64,000 nt of DNA from Paenibacillus aceris (GTDB lineage Bacteria > Bacillota > Bacilli > Paenibacillales > NBRC-103111). Positions 18,575-26,126 of the stretch are shown in pieces. The position numbers and the translations under genes were made by a program. Below the pieces are notes generated by a model. That model saw only the letters and a program-made list of their open reading frames with translations. It did no database searches and had not been told where the DNA came from. The first letter of the stretch is position 1. The number at the start of each line of letters is the position of its first letter. The DNA is taken from positions 62,001 through 126,000 of the forward strand of contig NZ_JAGGKV010000003.1 in the NCBI RefSeq assembly GCF_017874035.1. The letters are read 5' to 3'.

Positions 18575-19456
18575 CTACAGCTCACTCCTATCTTTAACCA
18601 GCCATTGCTGCAGTTTGGAAAAAATAATAACCAAAATCAAGAGTACGATCGCCATTGCAGAAGCAAGACCATAACTATTGTTACTAAATGCGGTACTTAA
18701 TGCAAACAGACCAAATGTGCTGCTTTCAACCCCCGGTCCGCCGCCGGTTATCACTAGCGGTATATCATATTGAAGAATAGCTCCTGAGACGTTAAGGAAC
18801 AAAATAATTTCAATGACTCGTCGAATACCAGGCATTGTAATGTATAGTTGTTGATGCCAAAAGTTGGCCCCATCTATTTTCGCAGATTCGTATAAATCAT
18901 TGGGTATAGATTGAAGTCCTGCCATAAAAAGGATCACATGCACACCTGAGAAGCGCCAAATCGATACGGCTACGAGTGAGTAATTAACGACATTAATATT
19001 ACTGATCCACCCTGTAATGAGTGAATCAAGACCCACAAAACTCAAAAATGCATTTAACGGTCCATTCACCGGATTATAAATATAAGTAAACATATACGCT
19101 ACAGCAATGCCGTTAATAATGTAAGGCATTAGAACCGTAAACCGGTAAAACGAACTACCGAACAGCTTGCGATTTAGCAGTACAGCAGCCACGAGCTCAA
19201 CCGGAATCATACATGCATGAATAATAAAATAAAGGCTGTTATTTTTCAAAGCATGCCAAGCTTCTGGAAAATCAAAAATAATTCTTGAATAATTATCAAA
19301 ACCTATATATTTAAAATTTTGACTGTAGCCGTCCCAATTCGTAAAGCTGTATCGAACTAACTCGATGGTTGGATAAATAAGAAATAATAAGAGCAGCGAA
19401 ATGGGTACGAATAATAATGTAACAATCGTTACCTTCTTTTGCAGGTTGTAATTCAT
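18575..19456 (-). CDS. Sugar ABC transporter permease, UgpA/LacF type (CUT1)
   Basis: It is the first permease of the importer, 293 aa, with six hydrophobic segments and the EAA-like loop (LYESAKIDGANFWHQQLYITMP). It forms a heterodimer with the permease encoded immediately downstream. A hairpin in the 76-bp gap after the binding-protein gene probably lowers permease expression relative to the binding protein. The start at 19456 (MNYNLQKK) is preceded by a GGGGTGAGAG ribosome site. Confidence 0.92.
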   Translation of the reverse strand: MNYNLQKKVTIVTLLFVPISLLLLFLIYPTIELVRYSFTNWDGYSQNFKYIGFDNYSRIIFDFPEAWHALKNNSLYFIIHACMIPVELVAAVLLNRKLFGSSFYRFTVLMPYIINGIAVAYMFTYIYNPVNGPLNAFLSFVGLDSLITGWISNINVVNYSLVAVSIWRFSGVHVILFMAGLQSIPNDLYESAKIDGANFWHQQLYITMPGIRRVIEIILFLNVSGAILQYDIPLVITGGGPGVESSTFGLFALSTAFSNNSYGLASAMAIVLLILVIIFSKLQQWLVKDRSEL

Positions 19457-19480
19457 TTTCTCTCACCCCTGATGGTAAAG

Positions 19481-19518
19481 AAAAGGTGCTATTCCCAGAT
19501 TGCAAAGTAGCACCTTCT
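19481..19518 (-). terminator. Intercistronic hairpin between binding protein and permease
   Basis: AAGGTGCTA (19483-19491) pairs with TAGCACCTT (19508-19516); on minus a short T-rich stretch follows. Such partial terminators or RNA-stabilising hairpins are common after solute-binding protein genes. Confidence 0.6.
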
Positions 19519-19532
19519 CTTCTATTTATCTA

Positions 19533-20834
19533 TTATTTGCTGGAATCAATGGCTTTCTTCCACTTATTGTTCAAATCGCCTTCGATCTTGTCAATTGACT
19601 TCCCGGCAAAAATATCTTGAGCTACTAGAGAAGGATCATACTGAGCGGCAGCTTTCACCTTGTTGTACATTTCATCGGTGCCGTTATACACAAACGGCTT
19701 GAAAGGCGTCTTCTGCGCTTCTTTAGCAAAGAATGGATTATCGCTTGCTACTGTTGTCATCGTAGACATTTGTTTACTCGTGCTGATATAGGCGCCATAA
19801 ACATCCTTGCTAAATACCCATTGCAAAAATGCTTTCGCTTCTTCAACGTTTTTCGAATTTTTATTCACGCCGACATGCATATCGGACATCGTCATCGTTG
19901 TTAATGGTTCGCTTTCACTGTTTCTCCAAGGCAGAACAAACGCACCAAGATCATCATCCGCTTTCACTTTTTCCATATAACTTGGATAATACCATTGACC
20001 TAGTGCAATGGTTGCGGCTTTCTTAGCCTCGAATGCTTGTGTTTCCTGATCGAAAGAGATCGACAACGGATCTGGGCCAGCGAGTTTTTTCGTTGCAATT
20101 TCTTGCACGAACTTCGCAGCCTTGTCAAAGGATGAGTTGGCCGAGAACGGTGCTTCGTTTTTTGTAAGATTTGTCAAAAAGTTTTCGTCCCCGGAAAGCA
20201 TATGCGGTCCGAATTCCATTAACGGATAAGAGGTCCAGCTGTCTTTCATGCCAAGTGAAAGCGGAGTGTATTTGCCGCTTGCTTTTACTTTCTCCAGCAA
20301 AGCAATGTATTCAGGCATTGTTTTAGGAACTTCTAAGCCTAGTTCTTTAAAGATACTTGGGTGATAATAGACAACTTCATAGAACGATACCAAAGGAAGA
20401 CCGAGCGTTTTGCCATCAACTTTCGATGTGAACTTATTGTCCTTCGCAACTTGCAAATCATCAAGCGGCAGCAAAGATTGTTTATAAATTTGCAAGGCGG
20501 CCGGTTTCATGTAGAACACGTCCGGCAAATCGTTTGCCGCAAGATTCACCTTTAAATATTGTCCTTTATTATCCGGAACTTTGAGAACTTCAACGGATAC
20601 ATTCGGCTTCAATTTCGTATACTCTTTGACTTTCTCTGTCCAAAAATCGAGATCCCCTTGCGCTTCCCACATAGCAAATTTCAGCTTGACCGGTTCTTGC
20701 GTTAATTGTGTTGCTGCCGGAGCTGTAGTTGGTGTAGATGTTGTTTTTGTTCCGCAGCCTGATACCACGCTTGCCATGACTAACGTAACCATCCCTAATG
20801 AAGCAATCCATTTTCTATTACTCAATCGAAGCAC
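19533..20834 (-). CDS. Lipoprotein sugar-binding protein of the ABC importer (family 1)
   Basis: This 433-aa extracellular solute-binding protein captures oligosaccharide at the membrane surface. The signal peptide ends in a lipobox (VMASVVSGC), followed by a Thr/Pro-rich linker and the family-1 binding fold (KLKFAMWEAQGDLDFWTEKVKEY). It opens the operon binding protein, permease, permease, AraC regulator. The upstream promoter has two 21-bp repeats and a perfect cre, so expression should be inducible and glucose-repressed. No substrate can be read from the sequence; galacto-N-biose or other mucin glycans are suggested by context. Confidence 0.93.
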   Translation of the reverse strand: MLRLSNRKWIASLGMVTLVMASVVSGCGTKTTSTPTTAPAATQLTQEPVKLKFAMWEAQGDLDFWTEKVKEYTKLKPNVSVEVLKVPDNKGQYLKVNLAANDLPDVFYMKPAALQIYKQSLLPLDDLQVAKDNKFTSKVDGKTLGLPLVSFYEVVYYHPSIFKELGLEVPKTMPEYIALLEKVKASGKYTPLSLGMKDSWTSYPLMEFGPHMLSGDENFLTNLTKNEAPFSANSSFDKAAKFVQEIATKKLAGPDPLSISFDQETQAFEAKKAATIALGQWYYPSYMEKVKADDDLGAFVLPWRNSESEPLTTMTMSDMHVGVNKNSKNVEEAKAFLQWVFSKDVYGAYISTSKQMSTMTTVASDNPFFAKEAQKTPFKPFVYNGTDEMYNKVKAAAQYDPSLVAQDIFAGKSIDKIEGDLNNKWKKAIDSSK

Positions 20835-20879
20835 CCCTTCACATTAGATTATTTTTAGATTATGATTAACCTGTTATTC

Positions 20880-20950
20880 ATCATACAATTATTGAAAACG
20901 GAAACAAATGATAGAATCTAACACAAACATGATATTTTCTACACCTCTCG
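20880..20950 (-). promoter_or_regulatory. Promoter of the ABC importer: two 21-bp repeats, perfect cre, -10 box
   Basis: Repeats lie at 20909-20929 (TGATAGAATCTAACACAA) and 20930-20950 (TGATATTTTCTACACCTC). Two bases on is the cre TTGAAAACGGAAACA (20892-20906), a full consensus match. Six bases further is TATGAT on minus (20880-20885). Spacing is identical, base for base, to the GH101 promoter at 11498-11568. Confidence 0.73.
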
Positions 20951-21010
20951 AACCCCATGTTATTGCAGATCATTATCCTCTGATCTCGTTGTAATGAGCG
21001 GCACATTGTC
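20930..21010 (-). repeat. Copied tail of the sensor kinase gene (remnant)
   Basis: About 75-80 bp here are nearly identical to 22785-22865. Read on minus they encode the last residues of the kinase at 22815 (VPLITTRSEDNDLQ and stop) plus the following bases. One of the 21-bp repeats of the importer promoter is part of the copied segment. This is a footprint of duplication. Confidence 0.75.
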
Positions 21011-21045
21011 AACGCGGTCTTTGGAAATCCACTGGATTTCAAGCA

Positions 21046-21082
21046 ATAAAAATGGTCAACCAACATTGCTGGTTGACCATTT
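21046..21082 (-). terminator. Intrinsic terminator after the second AraC regulator
   Basis: AATGGTCAACCA and TGGTTGACCATT form a 12-bp perfect stem around a 6-7 base loop, with TTTTTATT after it on minus. Confidence 0.85.
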
Positions 21083-21106
21083 CTGTTAGGGACTACCCTC
21101 TGGAGG

Positions 21107-22783
21107 CTATCCTTGATCTGTTTTCATTGTTGCCCCTAAACCAAGACTCTCCCTATAAGCCCTCGGACTTACACCCGTAGCCTTCTTAAATACTCGGCTG
21201 AAGTGCTCGGAATTCGTATAACCGATCTTTTCAGACAGATCAATGATTTTATATCCCTTTTTTAATAACCGTTTAGACTCTTCGATACGCAAATTCGTTA
21301 CATATTGAATGAAGCTCTCGCCGACATTTTGCATAAATAGCCTGCTTAAATAATTTTCACTGACCCCAACCCATTTGCTAACCAAACCTAGACTCAATTC
21401 CTCACAATAATGCTGATGAATGAATTCTATCGCCTTCTCAACGATACTATAGGGCGGCGAATTTACTTTTTGTCTTTGCTCATGAATAAAACGATACATA
21501 TCTGAACATCCCCACTTAATCCATTGTAGGGTATCCTCAAGGGTATGGAAGTCTTTCAACTGTTTAAAGTGATTACTATGGTCAAACACGCCCCCCCATC
21601 GAACTTCTTGGGTATACCTGAATGAGCCAAGCTCCCATAGGAAATCGCTGAGTATCAACCTAGTCTCATTAACTTCAAATCTTGCTTTTTCATACAATAA
21701 CTTCACATATCGGTCAAATTCAAGCTCCCATAGCGGTTCATGCTCCAGTTCAAGCAATCGTACAACTTCAACGCCTTTGGCTTTAAGCATAATCCTTAGA
21801 TCAACGCTAGTTTCCGTGCGTGGTTTAATTGCGTTCTCTGGATAAAAGAACTTGTCATACCCTTCAAAAAAGCACAAAGAAACTAGGTTTCGCGCCTGAT
21901 TCAGTAACATTTGCCAATGCTTTTTCCCATCAACGATATCGCTAATTCCCATTGTTACACGGACATTCATATACTGCTCTAGTCTAGTTTTGATTAATGA
22001 AAGCGAAGTGTGAATGCGTTCACGAATCGCCATTTCACTTCTAAGGTGTGGAACCGTTAAGAGAATGAATATGTCGTTCGCGTCCTCACAATAAACGATA
22101 TGCTTGAATAACGCCGAGTCCATCTCTGTTTTAATCGTCTGCTTAATCGCCTGCTTCATAAGCATATCAGCTGTGCTTGTAATCGACACCGCAACAGCTA
22201 CTTGACAGCTCTCACCCAGCCGATTGCTCACTTCAGAAACGATTCGGGAATACTCCATAACATGAGATTGGATATCTAAGGTGAGAAGCCCGGCGATTAC
22301 GCTTTCCAGGTCTGCTTTTTCTTCCACCATTGGACCTATCATTTGTACCTCATTCGAGGCAGCAAGCTTTTTTAACTTTTGATCGGCTTTTTGCAGAATT
22401 GGCAGAATGTGCTCTTCGTCCATATCTACTTTAACAATATAGTCAAAGGCGCCAAGTAAAAAGGCTTCACGAACATAACTAAAATCATTGTATGCGCTTA
22501 GTATAATTGGAATTGGCTTCTTCATCGTATCTATAGATTGAATAGAACTTAACAGTTCAATACCGTTCATTTTAGGCATCTGAATATCAACCAGCAAAAT
22601 TTCGATATCTTGACGCTCTTGCAAAGTAGCCAAAGCCTCCACTCCGTCATTAGCTTCAGCTACAATTTCCATATCAAGTTCTTTCCATACGATCATTTGG
22701 TACATTGCCAGTCTCACGAGAGGCTCATCGTCTACAATCATGACTTTATACAAGCATCTATCATCTCCAATGGAAGACTTCAT
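21107..22783 (-). CDS. AraC-family response regulator (YesN type), partner of the adjacent kinase
   Basis: This is a two-component regulator with receiver domain (VMIVDDEPLVRLAMYQ, acceptor Asp in ILLVDIQMPKMNG) and C-terminal AraC HTH pair (VSENYLSRLFMQNVGESF, IGYTNSEHFSRVFKKATG). I start it at the ATG of MKSSIGDDRCLYKV (22783). An in-frame ATG at 22861 would overlap the kinase and only adds residues read from the kinase end. It follows the kinase by 31 bp, so they form one unit. DNA and protein are closely related to the regulator at 16054-17736, with small differences throughout, so both may bind the same 21-bp repeats. Confidence 0.92.
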   Translation of the reverse strand: MKSSIGDDRCLYKVMIVDDEPLVRLAMYQMIVWKELDMEIVAEANDGVEALATLQERQDIEILLVDIQMPKMNGIELLSSIQSIDTMKKPIPIILSAYNDFSYVREAFLLGAFDYIVKVDMDEEHILPILQKADQKLKKLAASNEVQMIGPMVEEKADLESVIAGLLTLDIQSHVMEYSRIVSEVSNRLGESCQVAVAVSITSTADMLMKQAIKQTIKTEMDSALFKHIVYCEDANDIFILLTVPHLRSEMAIRERIHTSLSLIKTRLEQYMNVRVTMGISDIVDGKKHWQMLLNQARNLVSLCFFEGYDKFFYPENAIKPRTETSVDLRIMLKAKGVEVVRLLELEHEPLWELEFDRYVKLLYEKARFEVNETRLILSDFLWELGSFRYTQEVRWGGVFDHSNHFKQLKDFHTLEDTLQWIKWGCSDMYRFIHEQRQKVNSPPYSIVEKAIEFIHQHYCEELSLGLVSKWVGVSENYLSRLFMQNVGESFIQYVTNLRIEESKRLLKKGYKIIDLSEKIGYTNSEHFSRVFKKATGVSPRAYRESLGLGATMKTDQG

Positions 22784-22814
22784 ATGATATTTTCTATACC
22801 TCTGGACCCCCATG

Positions 22815-24602
22815 TTATTGCAGATCATTATCCTCTGATCTTGTTGTAATGAGCGGCACACGAATCACAAATTTCGTACCGGTCGGTTCATTCGGTTGTA
22901 TCGTTAAACCATAGTGCATGCCATATTGCACTTGGATACGACGTTTTACATTGGAGATCCCCATGCCGCTGAACTTGTTCTCATGATTCTGGTTCATCCA
23001 GGAACTCAGTTGTTCATTCTCCATTCCGACTCCATTATCTGCAATTTCGATTTGCAAACTCTCATCGACAATGCAAGTATTCACCCAGATCTGTCCATCT
23101 ACGTCCTTCTCATCCAACCCATGCACAATACAGTTTTCCACGATTGGCTGCAGTAACAGTTTTAGAATATAGAGAGAAGACGTTTCTTCCGCTACATTCC
23201 ACACGACACTTATTCTCTTTCCAAACCTGTTTTCCATAATGTAAAGATAATGCTTGAGATTCTCTATTTCCTCCGAGAGCGGATTAAGGGTACTCCCTCT
23301 ATTAAAAGAAGAAGAAACCAGCTTCATTAACGCGACGGTTATATTACGAATATTGTCTACTTTATTAACTAGCGCTATAAGCTTGATGACATTTAACGTG
23401 TTTATTAGAAAATGAGGATTAATCTGTGATTGCAATGAATCAAACTCTGCGATCCGTTTGGCTCTTTCTTCTTCTTTGTTTCGCAAAATTAATAGATGAA
23501 TATGATCTAGCATATAGTTAAATGTATGCCCCAGCGTCACGATCTCGGCGCTCCCCGATGCAACAATCTTGGCATTCAAGTTCCCTCCCATAACGCTGGT
23601 CATCTTCCGAACCATCATATGAATCGGCTTCGTCAGACTGCGTACCATGAAAAACGAGATCACCAAAAACACACCGGTACAGACAATCGTGAAAATGATA
23701 ACCACTCTGAAAATTTGATCGTAAGTTTGCGTAAGATGGCTGTAGGGAATTTGGTGAATCACCTTCCATCCTGTATTAGCAACGGTTGCATAAGTGATCA
23801 GTATCGTTTTATTGTCTAATTCGGAAATAAAATGACCTTCCTGATCGTTGTTAATTCTCTCAAATAAATGCTCATCCACATGTTCGAGATTGGATAATCC
23901 AGAGCTTGATGCAATGATTTGTCTATTTTTATCAACGATTAGAAAATCAGAATCAATGGTATTGCTATTTCCTCGTAATAAGTTCTCAAATGAGCTGCGA
24001 TTGAAAGTACAGTAGATCAACTCGACGGTTTGCAATCCCGGTATGAACTCGGGTGAAACAGCAGCGGTAATCACATATGGCTTTCCGCGATCGAACAATA
24101 CATTTTTTTGTAAGCCAATAAATTGAACCTGATTCGCATTGGAAAGCGCCTTTGTATACCACTCCGAATCATGGATGACTGGTGTATCTTCAATCAAGTT
24201 TCGACTATAAGAGAAGACCCCTCCTCCCTTAAAAAAGAAACTTACCGAAAGGATATAGTTATTGATCGATGCGTTATACCGTGTCAAAGCTGAATTTATA
24301 AAATCAATGTACATTTGACTGTTGCCGCTGTCTGCTTGCGACATCCGTGTGGCATTGATCAAAACTTCTTGATCCACCCCAATATTTGCAGTGATATACA
24401 TTATTTTTCTAGTTTCCTGTTCTGCGGTGTATGTGATGGAGTGTAAGGTTTGCAAGGTTCGATTGGTTGTTTGTACTAACAAATCGTGCTTATACACCTG
24501 TAAAATGATGGCGGATAACGTTGTCAAAGGTACAACCACCATGATAAAAAGAAGAAGATAAAGGAGTGTCGAGATTCTCCATGGCGTTCTTAACCTATTC
24601 AT
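22815..24602 (-). CDS. YesM-type sensor histidine kinase
   Basis: This membrane kinase has TM1 near residues 12-35 (TLLYLLLFIMVVVPLTTLSAII), an extracytoplasmic Cache-like region, TM2 at about 275-300 (VVIIFTIVCTGVFLVISFFMV) and a HAMP domain. The His_kinase motif QSQINPHFLINTLNVIK carries the phosphorylated His, followed by the HATPase N and G boxes (VENCIVHGL, DNGVGM, GMGISNVKRR). A longer frame reaches 24674 but would be translated from a palindromic element. The ATG at 24602 (MNRLRTPW) has GAGG nine bases upstream and is preferred. It pairs with the AraC regulator downstream. The promoter at 24724-24794 carries the common 21-bp repeats, so the pair probably autoregulates. Confidence 0.92.
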   Translation of the reverse strand: MNRLRTPWRISTLLYLLLFIMVVVPLTTLSAIILQVYKHDLLVQTTNRTLQTLHSITYTAEQETRKIMYITANIGVDQEVLINATRMSQADSGNSQMYIDFINSALTRYNASINNYILSVSFFFKGGGVFSYSRNLIEDTPVIHDSEWYTKALSNANQVQFIGLQKNVLFDRGKPYVITAAVSPEFIPGLQTVELIYCTFNRSSFENLLRGNSNTIDSDFLIVDKNRQIIASSSGLSNLEHVDEHLFERINNDQEGHFISELDNKTILITYATVANTGWKVIHQIPYSHLTQTYDQIFRVVIIFTIVCTGVFLVISFFMVRSLTKPIHMMVRKMTSVMGGNLNAKIVASGSAEIVTLGHTFNYMLDHIHLLILRNKEEERAKRIAEFDSLQSQINPHFLINTLNVIKLIALVNKVDNIRNITVALMKLVSSSFNRGSTLNPLSEEIENLKHYLYIMENRFGKRISVVWNVAEETSSLYILKLLLQPIVENCIVHGLDEKDVDGQIWVNTCIVDESLQIEIADNGVGMENEQLSSWMNQNHENKFSGMGISNVKRRIQVQYGMHYGLTIQPNEPTGTKFVIRVPLITTRSEDNDLQ

Positions 24603-24633
24603 CTGCATGAACCTCGTCCCATTCAAAATTCGA

Positions 24634-24727
24634 AAAGCAAAACTAGGTGCAGGATGCAATAACCATCGCACCATGCTCCTAGCATCGCATCATGCACCTA
24701 GCATCTTCATTCGTTTCTGAATGATTG
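24634..24727 (-). terminator. Palindromic leader hairpin/terminator before the kinase gene
   Basis: On minus, GCTAGGTGCATGATGCG (5' arm 1) and GCTAGGAGCATGGTGCG (5' arm 2) are imperfect direct copies, and both can pair with one 3' arm ending TGCACCTAG, which is followed by TTTTGCTTTT. It is a variant of the element at 11596-11669, including the flank ATTCGTTTCTGAATGATT. It lies after the predicted -10 box (24724-24729) and before the kinase start, so it could attenuate the kinase/regulator operon. Confidence 0.6.
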
Positions 24728-24794
24728 TATTCGGATGTTACTAATAAGAGAATGATATATTCTACGAATTTCCCTACATTTTTTAACCAAAATT
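24724..24794 (-). promoter_or_regulatory. Promoter of kinase/regulator pair: two 21-bp repeats and -10 box
   Basis: Repeats lie at 24753-24773 (TGATATATTCTACGAATT) and 24774-24794 (CTACATTTTTTAACCAAA). Exactly 23 bp on is TACAAT on minus (24724-24729). The upstream repeat overlaps the end of the ROK gene. No cre-like sequence is seen at either of the two positions used by the other four promoters. Confidence 0.65.
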
Positions 24795-25595
24795 CCTTAA
24801 ACGATGACTATGCTCCATTTCAACCAATCGTGAAACTCCTAACAGTACCGAAGAATCTGGATCCTCCGCAACGACAAACCGGACATTTCCCCAAGGCGTC
24901 CACGCGTTCTTAAGAACTTGTTCCTGGAGCAACGGTACAATGTCTGCCTGAGATTTCATCAACTCTCCGCTTAAAATGACAATTTCCGGGTCAAAAGCAT
25001 GAATAAGATTCACAATGCAAGTGCTCCAATACGGAATTAATTTTTTAAATGTATCGATGCCTACTGCATCATTGTTCGTGACTGCTTCTAGGTCTGCGAC
25101 AAAGTAATCACTCAATATACCGGCTTGATGATGGCGGCCACGTATAATTTGACCGTCCATCATCGCTGCCGTACCGATACTGGTTCCGATCGTCATTAGG
25201 ACAGCATCCGTTTCGCCTCTTGCCACGCCATAAGCAGCTTCACCGATTAGCGCAGCCCGGGCGTCATTTTCAAGGATACAAGGCAATCCGAACACCCCAT
25301 TAAACCACTCTTCAAAAGGAAACCCTACAGCATCTGAATATTTATCGTTAATCGATGCTAGGGTCCGGCTGGTTGCATCAACCACACCGGGCACTGCTAT
25401 CCCGATCCCTGTACATTCGGATAGGGAAAAACGGCTATCGGAAAATAATTTGTAGATGGCTCCTATTATGTCCGAAAGACGCCTTAACAGCCCCTCTTTC
25501 GATAGGGCTGGTAATCTCGTTTTTAAGATAACGGTCCCATTGTAAACCAAACCGATGTTGATATCCGTCCTCCCGACGTCGATCGCTATGTGCAT
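24783..25595 (-). CDS. ROK-family sugar kinase-like protein lacking the zinc-binding segment
   Basis: ROK proteins are sugar kinases or repressors; this one has no N-terminal HTH. I start it at MHIAIDVGRTDINIGLV (25595), which has an AGGAGG site; a frame to 25646 exists. Seen: a phosphate-loop variant (DVGRTD rather than the usual DxGGT), GIAVPGVVD, the catalytic Asp in LENDARAALIGEAAYG, and GTSIGTAAMMDGQIIRG. Family members then carry the CxCGxxGCxE zinc motif, but here RGRHHQAGILSDYFVADLEAV runs straight into the C-terminal helices, and the protein is about 270 aa rather than about 300-320. This suggests an internal in-frame deletion, so activity is doubtful. Intact, it would fit phosphorylation of GlcNAc/GalNAc-type sugars. 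Confidence 0.75.
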   Translation of the reverse strand: MHIAIDVGRTDINIGLVYNGTVILKTRLPALSKEGLLRRLSDIIGAIYKLFSDSRFSLSECTGIGIAVPGVVDATSRTLASINDKYSDAVGFPFEEWFNGVFGLPCILENDARAALIGEAAYGVARGETDAVLMTIGTSIGTAAMMDGQIIRGRHHQAGILSDYFVADLEAVTNNDAVGIDTFKKLIPYWSTCIVNLIHAFDPEIVILSGELMKSQADIVPLLQEQVLKNAWTPWGNVRFVVAEDPDSSVLLGVSRLVEMEHSHRLRNFG

Positions 25596-25655
25596 GTAGA
25601 CTCCGCCCTCCTTTCTTAATCTAATACACAGCTCACCAGTCACCAATTCTCTTAT

Positions 25656-25901
25656 TTAAGGAAATCTCCAACTCGCGGCAGGCTTTAAGTGCCCATAGAG
25701 CTTAGATGATCCCCCCTTCATATCCAGAATGCCCGGTCCATACGCTCTGTTTCCTTCTACACAGTAGGACAGCCTGCCTACATGCCAATTGAAGCTGTCA
25801 TAGGGGACAACGGAGCCAGTAATGTTGCAAGCGCATTCACAATCTGTCCAAAATTTTTGCATCATCCAGAATGATGCCCACTGCTCTCGCCATACCCACA
25901 A
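25656..25901 (-). pseudogene. Fragment of an M20-family metallopeptidase
   Basis: The 81-codon frame contains a clear M20 stretch (CVEGNRAYGPGILDMKGG, matching the metal-binding region of glutamate carboxypeptidase-like enzymes) preceded by poorly conserved residues and followed by an early stop. The upstream His-x-Asp metal motif and the whole dimerisation and C-terminal parts are missing. It sits between an orphan binding protein and the ROK gene. I read it as a decayed gene. Confidence 0.7.
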
Positions 25902-26126
25902 TCTAGCTTCCCGGAACCGTTATGGAAATCTCGATGATTTATCACCCGTTGGTTAATAATATTATGCTAGATGTCAACCAACAACTGACAGTAATTTACC
26001 GACATTTCGTCCTGAATCGAACTGCCAGACAATCCAGATCATTTTTGGGATACTCGTCTGAAGAGCCGCCATTATTTTTCACTGCAGAACACTGCGTTTA
26101 AAAAAATGACGGTTCCTTGTGGGCCA
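25902..26126. other. Gap with an inverted repeat, no gene seen
   Basis: GTTGGTT (25948-25954) and AACCAAC (25976-25982) form an inverted repeat with a 21-base loop and no T-run. The rest may be further decayed peptidase sequence; no open frame is convincing. Confidence 0.4.

Noticed and set aside
22785-22805. A sixth 21-bp repeat promoter before the second regulator
   Set aside because: Only one unit is present, no adjacent second unit, and the position 23 bp downstream (ATAGAT) is a poor -10 box. It is the source or copy of the importer operator.
22784-22861. N-terminal extension of the second regulator
   Set aside because: The extra residues come from the overlapping kinase end, and the same peptide appears in the non-coding copy at 20930-21010. 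The family begins near KVMIVDDE.
24603-24674. N-terminal extension of the second kinase
   Set aside because: It is read from the palindromic element and has no ribosome site; the ATG at 24602 does.
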